A stretch of DNA of 9,338 bases from Acidobacteriota bacterium (GTDB lineage: Bacteria > Acidobacteriota > Terriglobia > Acidiferrales > UBA7541), in contig PLZZ01000209.1 in the NCBI GenBank assembly GCA_003153585.1, positions 1-9,338 of the forward strand, written 5' to 3'. Shown here in pieces: positions 4,727-9,338 of the stretch (positions are counted from its first letter, which is position 1; the number at the start of each line of letters is the position of its first letter). The notes under the pieces are model-generated. The model saw nothing but the letters and a program-made list of their open reading frames with translations, ran no database searches and was not told the origin of the DNA. A program made the position numbers and the translations under genes.

Positions 4727-6661
4727 ATGTTGAAAAGCATTCAGCAACGAGACCTGGACCGTAATAGGTGGGTCAAGGTCACGATGATAGTCCTACTTGT
4801 ACTCATAAGCATCAGTATGGTGATCACACTGGTTCCCGGTCTGGTCGGCGGATCGATGACCACCAGCCCTGATACCGTGGCTTCTGTGGGTGGACAGGAC
4901 ATCTCCGTCCTCGATGTGCAGCGCCAACTGAACACGGTTCTGCACGGACAGGTTGTTCCTGAAATGTTAAAAGGACTTTATGCCAAGCAGGTTCTCGATC
5001 AGATGATTCTTACTCATGCGCTCGAACTGGAAGCGCGAAGGCTGGGAATGAGCGTAACTCCCCAGGAAGAATCGGATAGGATCAAGCAATTGTTGCCATC
5101 GGCGTGGGAGGGCGGGACGTGGACGAAAGACCGCTACGTCGCTGAAGTACAGACTCGCACAGGGATGTCGGTTCCGGATTTCGAAAGTTTCCTTCGTGAC
5201 GACATGCTGAGGGAAAAATTCCGCCAGCTCGTCACGGATTCTATCAGCGTCACTCCCGCAGAAATTCAGGATGAATTTCGGCGGCGAAATGAAAAAGTGA
5301 CGATTGAATACGCCCTCGTGAAGCCCGCGGAGCTGGCTCCTTCGATTCGGCCAACGGATTCAGAGCTCTCCGCCTACTACGCCAAAAATGCAGCGCGTTA
5401 TCAAGTTGCCGAGAAGCGGTCCGCGCGTTACGCCCTGCTAGACTTAGCGAAATTGCGCGAAAACACTCCTCTAAACGACGAGGCCCTGCGTGCTTACTAC
5501 AACGCCCACATCGATCAGTACAAAGTGGAAAACCGCGCCCACGTCGAGCACATACTTTTCAAAACGATCGGAAAGACCGATGCTGAAATAGCCGAAATCC
5601 GCCAGAAGGCCGAAGAAGTCCTCAAAAAAGCCAAGAGTGGAGCGAATTTCGAAGACCTGGCGAAAAAGTACTCGGAAGATGATTCTACGAAACCCAAGGG
5701 CGGCGATCTCGGCTGGATAGTTGAAAAGCAAACGGTGCCGGAATTCGAGCAGGCTGCTTTCAGCGCCCCTAAGGGTTCGATTTCGGATTTGGTAAAAACG
5801 CAGTACGGGTTCCATATTATCAAAGTGCTGGATCGCGAAACGGCCCACACTAAGAGTTTTGAGGAAGTCCGCAGCGCAATTGTGCCAGTCGTCGCGGATG
5901 AAAAGGCCACCGAAGAAGCGAACAATATTTCCGCTCAGATGGCCGGCGCCGTGCGCCAATCCAACCGTCAATCGCTGGACGATCTCGCGAAAAAATTCAA
6001 TCTTCAGCTCGGCGAAACGCCGCTAGTCTCGGCCTCCGAACCTCTCGGCGATCTCGGAAACACTCCGGAACTGCATCAGGCCCTTTTCCAACTCCGCCCG
6101 GGTGAGCTTAGCCAGCCCCTCCAGGTTCCTCAGGGCTTCGTGATTTTGACGCCCAAAGACGTCCAACCGGCGCATCAGGGGACCCTGCCGGAGGTCCGCG
6201 ACCGCGTCATCGCCGATTACCAGCAGGAGAAGTCAATCGAGCTGGCGCGGACTAAAGCCGAGGATTTCGCCAAGCGCGTGCAAGGTGGCGCACCTTTTGA
6301 CCAAGCTGCCAAAGCTTTGGGTCTTTCGCTGGTTACTTCCCAGCCCTTCGCCAGAACCGGTTCGGTTCAGGATCTTGGCGCTGCGAAGCTGCTGGCAGCT
6401 TCATTCGGGATGAAAATTGGGCAGGTTAGCCCGCCTACGCAGATTAGCGGCAACTGGCTCGTCTACCGAGTGACAGCCCTAGAGGCGCCAAAACCCGAGG
6501 ACCTGGCCACTCAGTCTGACCAGATTAAACAGCAGCTCCTGCAAGCTAAACAGGGCGCCGCCTTCGAGGCATTTCGAGTCGCACTCGAAGATCGTTTGAA
6601 GCAAGAGGGTAAGCTGGTCATCAATGCGGACGCTATGAAGCGCTTGACCCGCTCCAGCTAA
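4727..6661 (+). CDS. PpiD/SurA-like membrane-anchored peptidyl-prolyl cis-trans isomerase
   Basis: A 644-residue foldase of the SurA/PpiD type that probably assists newly exported proteins on the outer face of the inner membrane. Residues 1-15 are basic and cytosolic; 16-37 are one uncleaved transmembrane helix (VTMIVLLVLISISMVITLV). A SurA-type N-terminal chaperone region follows (about 45-220: VASVGGQDISVLDVQRQL, then helices with LEARRLGMSVTPQE). A parvulin domain occupies about 268-370 and looks competent: H275 in VEHILF, GGDLGW with D327 (325-330), and YGFHIIKV with H363. A second, degenerate parvulin-like stretch lies at about 425-480 (LGDLGNTPELHQALF, VPQGFVILTPKDV), without the first-strand histidine. 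The helical C-terminus (485-644) is like that of E. coli PpiD, which is of similar length (623). ATG 4727 is preceded by AGGAG at 4711-4715, eleven bases away, slightly long. The name ppiD is not given because the sequence cannot separate PpiD from other anchored SurA relatives. Confidence 0.88.
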   Translation: MLKSIQQRDLDRNRWVKVTMIVLLVLISISMVITLVPGLVGGSMTTSPDTVASVGGQDISVLDVQRQLNTVLHGQVVPEMLKGLYAKQVLDQMILTHALELEARRLGMSVTPQEESDRIKQLLPSAWEGGTWTKDRYVAEVQTRTGMSVPDFESFLRDDMLREKFRQLVTDSISVTPAEIQDEFRRRNEKVTIEYALVKPAELAPSIRPTDSELSAYYAKNAARYQVAEKRSARYALLDLAKLRENTPLNDEALRAYYNAHIDQYKVENRAHVEHILFKTIGKTDAEIAEIRQKAEEVLKKAKSGANFEDLAKKYSEDDSTKPKGGDLGWIVEKQTVPEFEQAAFSAPKGSISDLVKTQYGFHIIKVLDRETAHTKSFEEVRSAIVPVVADEKATEEANNISAQMAGAVRQSNRQSLDDLAKKFNLQLGETPLVSASEPLGDLGNTPELHQALFQLRPGELSQPLQVPQGFVILTPKDVQPAHQGTLPEVRDRVIADYQQEKSIELARTKAEDFAKRVQGGAPFDQAAKALGLSLVTSQPFARTGSVQDLGAAKLLAASFGMKIGQVSPPTQISGNWLVYRVTALEAPKPEDLATQSDQIKQQLLQAKQGAAFEAFRVALEDRLKQEGKLVINADAMKRLTRSS

Positions 6662-6753
6662 CCGCGCTAACACCCACTCCGGTCCTCACATCGAGTTATC
6701 TAGATTTCTTTCAACTAATTATAAACAAAGGACTTGTTAGTTTAAGTCGCCCC

Positions 6754-6782
6754 TTGCCCCGTTGGTCCGGGTTCGATAAAAT
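6754..6782 (+). promoter_or_regulatory. Near-consensus sigma-70 promoter for the 6895 gene
   Basis: TTGCCC (6754-6759, four of six) and TAAAAT (6777-6782, five of six) are separated by exactly 17 bases. Transcription would start near 6789, giving a leader of about 105 bases before ATG 6895. That leader contains a six-base-pair hairpin, TCCCCG (6801-6806) with CGGGGA (6814-6819). Confidence 0.5.
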
Positions 6783-6800
6783 ACTCACATCCGCATAGCC

Positions 6801-6819
6801 TCCCCGTCGCCAGCGGGGA
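6801..6819 (+). other. Short hairpin in the leader of the 6895 gene
   Basis: TCCCCG and CGGGGA pair across the seven-base loop TCGCCAG, about 12 bases after the predicted transcription start. No T-run follows, so it is not a terminator. A stable hairpin near a 5' end can protect the mRNA. It is short enough to be chance in GC-rich sequence. Confidence 0.25.
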
Positions 6820-6881
6820 TCACTTGAGGGCTTGCCGTCCCAACCCTCCGTGCCTGGTAAAGAATTCAAGAGCAACTCACC

Positions 6882-6888
6882 AAAGGAG
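6882..6888 (+). promoter_or_regulatory. Ribosome binding site that sets the 6895 start
   Basis: AAAGGAG at 6882-6888, six bases before ATG 6895, is a nearly full Shine-Dalgarno sequence. It selects this ATG over the in-frame start at 6832 and over ATG 6940, neither of which has one. ATG 6890 is in another frame. Confidence 0.7.
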
Positions 6889-6894
6889 CATGCT

Positions 6895-7446
6895 ATGCGG
6901 GAAAAGAGATCGAAGGCAAGCAGGCCGGCGGGGCTTCCGATGGCAAACAAAAAGCGGGGGCAAGGGTCGCGGACGGTCGAGTTCGGGGTTACGGCAGAAA
7001 AATTGAGGAGTGCGGTGTCCACCAAACATACATCATCGGGAAATGAATATCTTTGCGCGATAGAGAAGAATCAGAATGGGAAGTACAACGTGCGTGTGCG
7101 CGCGGTTTTTGGGAGCGACGGGTGGTCGTTGCCGGTCTATTTTCTGGCCTCGTCATTCAATGCGGCCATGAAGAAGCTGGAAGAAGCGCTGCAACTGCTG
7201 CAGAAGAATGAGGAGCGCCTGAGGTTCTGGGGAGTGGAGCGCTCGGACGATCCCAACGTTGCCGGGGACCTGCTTCGGGAATTCGGGTTGTGGCTCGATC
7301 GGCGGAAGGAATTCCCCCGAAAGATCGCGGAATTGGGCATCCAGCGCGAGCGCCCCGTGCCGGCTTCGTTGTTGGCGCCGGTGCGTCGCATACTGGCCGA
7401 ATCGGTGTCGCAGGAACGACCCTCGCTGGCTGCAGCCGGCGACTAA
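6895..7446 (+). CDS. Conserved-looking hypothetical protein, function unknown
   Basis: A 183-residue protein that I do not recognise. It has no signal peptide or membrane helix, so it is probably cytosolic. Residues 1-28 are strongly basic and probably disordered (MREKRSKASR, ANKKRGQGSR). Residues 50-86 read as beta strands (EYLCAIEKNQ, KYNVRVRAVF, WSLPVYFL). Residues 88-112 form an amphipathic, possibly coiled-coil helix (FNAAMKKLEEALQLLQKNEE). Helices follow around 120-150 (AGDLLREFGLWLDRR), then a Pro-rich turn and a C-terminal helix. The basic tail before a compact alpha/beta core would suit nucleic-acid binding, but that is a guess from composition. A good promoter (6754-6782), strong ribosome site and normal codon choice support real expression. 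It converges on the cupredoxin-like gene with only ten bases between the stops. Confidence 0.7.
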   Translation: MREKRSKASRPAGLPMANKKRGQGSRTVEFGVTAEKLRSAVSTKHTSSGNEYLCAIEKNQNGKYNVRVRAVFGSDGWSLPVYFLASSFNAAMKKLEEALQLLQKNEERLRFWGVERSDDPNVAGDLLREFGLWLDRRKEFPRKIAELGIQRERPVPASLLAPVRRILAESVSQERPSLAAAGD

Positions 7447-7447
7447 C

Positions 7448-7468
7448 CGCGAAGAACTACTTCTCGCG
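7448..7468. terminator. Hairpin at the convergent junction of the 6895 and 7457 genes
   Basis: CGCGA (7448-7452) pairs with TCGCG (7464-7468), and GAA (7454-7456) with TTC (7461-7463), around the loop CTAC with a single bulged A at 7453. The eight-pair stem begins two bases after the plus-strand stop and covers the last codons and the stop (7457-7459) of the minus-strand gene. Placed so, it could end or protect both convergent transcripts. No T-run follows on either strand, so intrinsic termination is doubtful. Confidence 0.35.
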
Positions 7469-7732
7469 CACCAGGACTTCGCCGTTAGCCACGACCGCGT
7501 CGTTAAGCGAGAGTTTGTACCGGTAGGATCCCGGATTTAGGCCCGCGCGAGCGGTTCCACTTAGCAGGCGCATCCCCGGGGGCGCTTGAAATACATTCGA
7601 GGAGAAGGGACAACGCTGCGGATCGAATTCAATTTTGATGTTCCCGGCGTTCGAAAACCATTCAACCTGTTCTCCCGGGTCCAGCACCACTACTTCGGGC
7701 AGCACTCCTACCATCACTAGCTTTTCGGCCAC
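7457..7732 (-). CDS. Small cupredoxin-like protein without copper ligands
   Basis: A 91-residue protein whose pattern recalls a plastocyanin-type cupredoxin: an opening strand, then LDPGEQVEWFSNAGNIKIEF (17-36, compare the family GDxVxWxN step), a middle with a Pro-Gly turn (APPGM, 50-54), and GLNPGSYRYKLSLND (64-78) before the closing strand GEVLV. The usual copper ligands are absent: N31 stands where the first His is expected, no Cys/His pair follows the SYRY strand, and the only Cys is C41. There is no signal peptide, so it would stay in the cytosol. A metal-free cupredoxin fold is inferred; no function is proposed. It starts with GTG 7732, backed by GGAGAGG seven bases away, lies 37 bases after the transketolase on the same strand and is probably co-transcribed with it. 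Confidence 0.65.
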   Translation of the reverse strand: MAEKLVMVGVLPEVVVLDPGEQVEWFSNAGNIKIEFDPQRCPFSSNVFQAPPGMRLLSGTARAGLNPGSYRYKLSLNDAVVANGEVLVREK

Positions 7733-7739
7733 TCAGTTA

Positions 7740-7746
7740 CCTCTCC
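7740..7746 (-). promoter_or_regulatory. Ribosome binding site that sets the GTG start at 7732
   Basis: On the minus strand GGAGAGG (7746 down to 7740) is followed by a seven-base spacer and then GTG at 7732-7730. The spacing favours this GTG over the internal ATG at codon 7, which lies too far away. Confidence 0.6.
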
Positions 7747-7769
7747 ACAAAAATTCGTGTTTTAGCTGC

Positions 7770-9338
7770 TTAGGCCATGGCGCGAACGGCTTCGATAATG
7801 TGCCGCGCGGAGATTCCGAATGCATCCACCAACTCCTCGGGTTTTCCTGAATGCGGCATGCCAGTCACGGCCAAGAGCTTGAACTTTGTTGGCGACACAC
7901 CAACCTGCGCCAGAGCCGCCAGAACGCCTTCGCCAAGGCCGCCTTCCGGCCAGTGATCTTCCACAGTCACCAGACAGCCCGCGGTAGCCTTGATCTGCTC
8001 GGCAATGGCTTTGCCGTCGAGCGGTTTCACACAATAGAGGTCAATCACGCGGATCGCAATCCCTTGCGATTTCAACTGTTCGAACGCCTTTAGCGCTTCG
8101 TGGAGCGTCACGCCTGCGCCAATTACGGTAGCTTTGTCCTGGGCGCTCTGCCGCAAGACTTTAAATCCGGGGACTGCAAATTTCTCATCCTTGGAATAAA
8201 GAATGGGCATCTTCGGCCGCGAAGTCCGCAAATAATTTATGCCCGCGCGCTTGGCCATGTGCTCGGTCAAGCGCTCGGTGGATACGGCATCGCTGGGATA
8301 AAAAACTTCCGAGCCGGAAACCGCGCGAAACATCGCGATATCTTCGAGCGCCATCTGCGACGGGCCGTCTTCTCCGATGGAAACTCCGCAATGCGATCCG
8401 CACAAATTGATGTTTGCGCGGCTGACGGCGGCCATGCGCACGTTGTCATAGGCGCGTGACAAGAAACAGGCGAAGGTGTCGAGAAAGGGGACCTTGCCGC
8501 GGGCAGCGAGTCCGACTCCGGTGCTGACCAGATTTTGCTCGGCGATATAACCCTGAAAGAAATGGTCGGGATAGGCTTTGTCGAACATTTCCGAGAAGGT
8601 GGAATTCATCACGTCACCCGACATGGCAACGATGTGCGGATTCACTTTTCCCAGGCGTTTTAGCGCGAAACCATAGGCCTCGCGCGTAGCAACCTGCGCA
8701 TCCGCGGCGTACTCGGGAGCGGGGGGCGCTGGAAAATCCGGAGGCGTGGGCAAGGTGGTTCGCGCGTAGGATTTCCCCGGATCCGGAGGAACCACCGGAG
8801 CTCCACCACGCTCTTTGATCGCCTCGGCGAGTTGCTCTTTCGAGAACGGTTTGCCGTGCCAGCCTTCTTTTCCGGCAACCAAGCTGAAGCCGTGACCCTT
8901 GACCGTGCGAGCGATAATGGCTTGCGGACGGCCCTTGGTGGCTTTCGCGCGGTCGAGTGCAGCGAGGATGGCGGCAACGTCGTGGCCGTCAATTACTTCA
9001 GTAGCGAAACCTTCCGACTCGAATTTGCGGCGGTAAACTTCCATATCGTGCCTGTACATGGTGTAGTCGCTCTGGCCCAGCGCATTGATGTCTGTAATCA
9101 CGGTGAGGTTATCGAGTTTGTAATGCGCGGCAAAAGCCGCCGCTTCCCAGATTTCGCCTTCGGCCAATTCGCCGTCGCCTGTGAGCACATACACGCGCGT
9201 GGGACTTTTATCCATGCGCGCGCCGATCGCCAGGCCCGCGCCTACTGAGAGTCCCTGACCTAGCGATCCGGTGGCCGCGTCCACGCCATGAATGCGCGGA
9301 GTGGGGTGGCCTTCGAGTTCGCTGGAAAACTGGCGCAG
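7770..9338 (-). CDS. Transketolase, animal-like type (N-terminus outside the window)
   Basis: Transketolase moves two-carbon units between sugar phosphates using thiamine diphosphate and Mg2+ in the pentose phosphate pathway. The frame stays open to the right edge (522 residues visible, beginning LRQFSSELEGHP), so about 100 N-terminal residues lie outside; the in-frame GTG at 9284 is internal (HGVDAATG). Visible numbering: GHP with H11; ATGSLGQGLS (22-31); the thiamine diphosphate/Mg motif GDGEL (54-58) through DIN (83-85), giving ligands D55 and N85; WHGKP (160-164). The pyrimidine domain starts near 216 (VATREAYG), with catalytic E267 in YIAEQN, then NINLCGSHCGVSIGEDGPSQ. The C-terminal domain starts near 390 with TVIGAGVTLHEAL and ends VEDHWPEGGLGEG and HSGKPEEL. 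As recalled, these blocks match human TKT more closely than E. coli TktA. All catalytic parts seen are intact. A Pro/Ala-rich linker lies between the two thiamine domains. Confidence 0.95.
   Translation of the reverse strand: MRQFSSELEGHPTPRIHGVDAATGSLGQGLSVGAGLAIGARMDKSPTRVYVLTGDGELAEGEIWEAAAFAAHYKLDNLTVITDINALGQSDYTMYRHDMEVYRRKFESEGFATEVIDGHDVAAILAALDRAKATKGRPQAIIARTVKGHGFSLVAGKEGWHGKPFSKEQLAEAIKERGGAPVVPPDPGKSYARTTLPTPPDFPAPPAPEYAADAQVATREAYGFALKRLGKVNPHIVAMSGDVMNSTFSEMFDKAYPDHFFQGYIAEQNLVSTGVGLAARGKVPFLDTFACFLSRAYDNVRMAAVSRANINLCGSHCGVSIGEDGPSQMALEDIAMFRAVSGSEVFYPSDAVSTERLTEHMAKRAGINYLRTSRPKMPILYSKDEKFAVPGFKVLRQSAQDKATVIGAGVTLHEALKAFEQLKSQGIAIRVIDLYCVKPLDGKAIAEQIKATAGCLVTVEDHWPEGGLGEGVLAALAQVGVSPTKFKLLAVTGMPHSGKPEELVDAFGISARHIIEAVRAMA

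Noticed and set aside
5471..5971. Minus-strand frame of 166 codons within the PpiD-like gene
   Set aside because: It covers the conserved parvulin region in antisense, has a composition typical of shadows and no ribosome site.
6711..6745. AACTAA / TTAGTT inverted repeat after the PpiD-like gene as a terminator
   Set aside because: The arms are short and AT-only with a broken inner stem, and no proper T-run follows; it is chance-level in an AT-rich stretch.
6711..7025. Minus-strand frame of 104 codons overlapping the promoter and start of the 6895 gene
   Set aside because: No ribosome site or recognisable motif, and it conflicts with a good promoter and Shine-Dalgarno sequence on the other strand.
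8100..9248. Plus-strand frames of 119 and 138 codons inside the transketolase
   Set aside because: They are antisense to strongly conserved catalytic regions and have no independent support.

Overview
The window looks like a stretch of chromosome from a moderately GC-rich soil-type bacterium, most plausibly an acidobacterium. This is an inference from gene content: a secreted HAF-repeat protein, an FDFWLGDW-type secreted protein, a PpiD/SurA-like foldase and an animal-like transketolase in one neighbourhood, with no marker gene to confirm it. No rRNA, tRNA, CRISPR array, transposase or phage gene is visible. The gene density and mixed orientations look like ordinary chromosome rather than an island.

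Layout from left to right. A small FMN-binding flavin reductase-like protein (165-644, +) faces a convergent pair of minus-strand genes for exported proteins: an FDFWLGDW/DUF1579-like protein (713-1270) and, upstream of it, a HAF-repeat protein (1345-2700). A perfect hairpin lies between those two. From 2701 to 3088 there is a divergent control region. It holds two adjacent hairpins, the second followed by six T, then tandem GGACGTT repeats at helical-turn spacing and a weak promoter. It leads into a fused Ada/AraC/AlkA gene for DNA-alkylation repair (3089-4618, +). A membrane-anchored parvulin-type prolyl isomerase (PpiD-like, 4727-6661, +) follows behind its own TATAAT box. Next comes an unrecognised 183-residue protein (6895-7446, +) with a near-consensus sigma-70 promoter. 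It converges, only ten bases apart and over a shared hairpin, on a minus-strand pair: a transketolase that runs off the right edge (7770-9338) and, 37 bases downstream of it, a 91-residue cupredoxin-like protein without evident copper ligands (7457-7732).

The genes do not form one pathway. Functional groups are: alkylation damage sensing and repair (Ada-AlkA); export and envelope folding (PpiD-like plus the two secreted proteins); central carbon metabolism (transketolase with its small partner); and a stand-alone flavin reductase. The points most worth a second look are the repeat array and hairpins in front of ada-alkA, the animal-like transketolase, and the two small proteins at the convergent junction near 7450.
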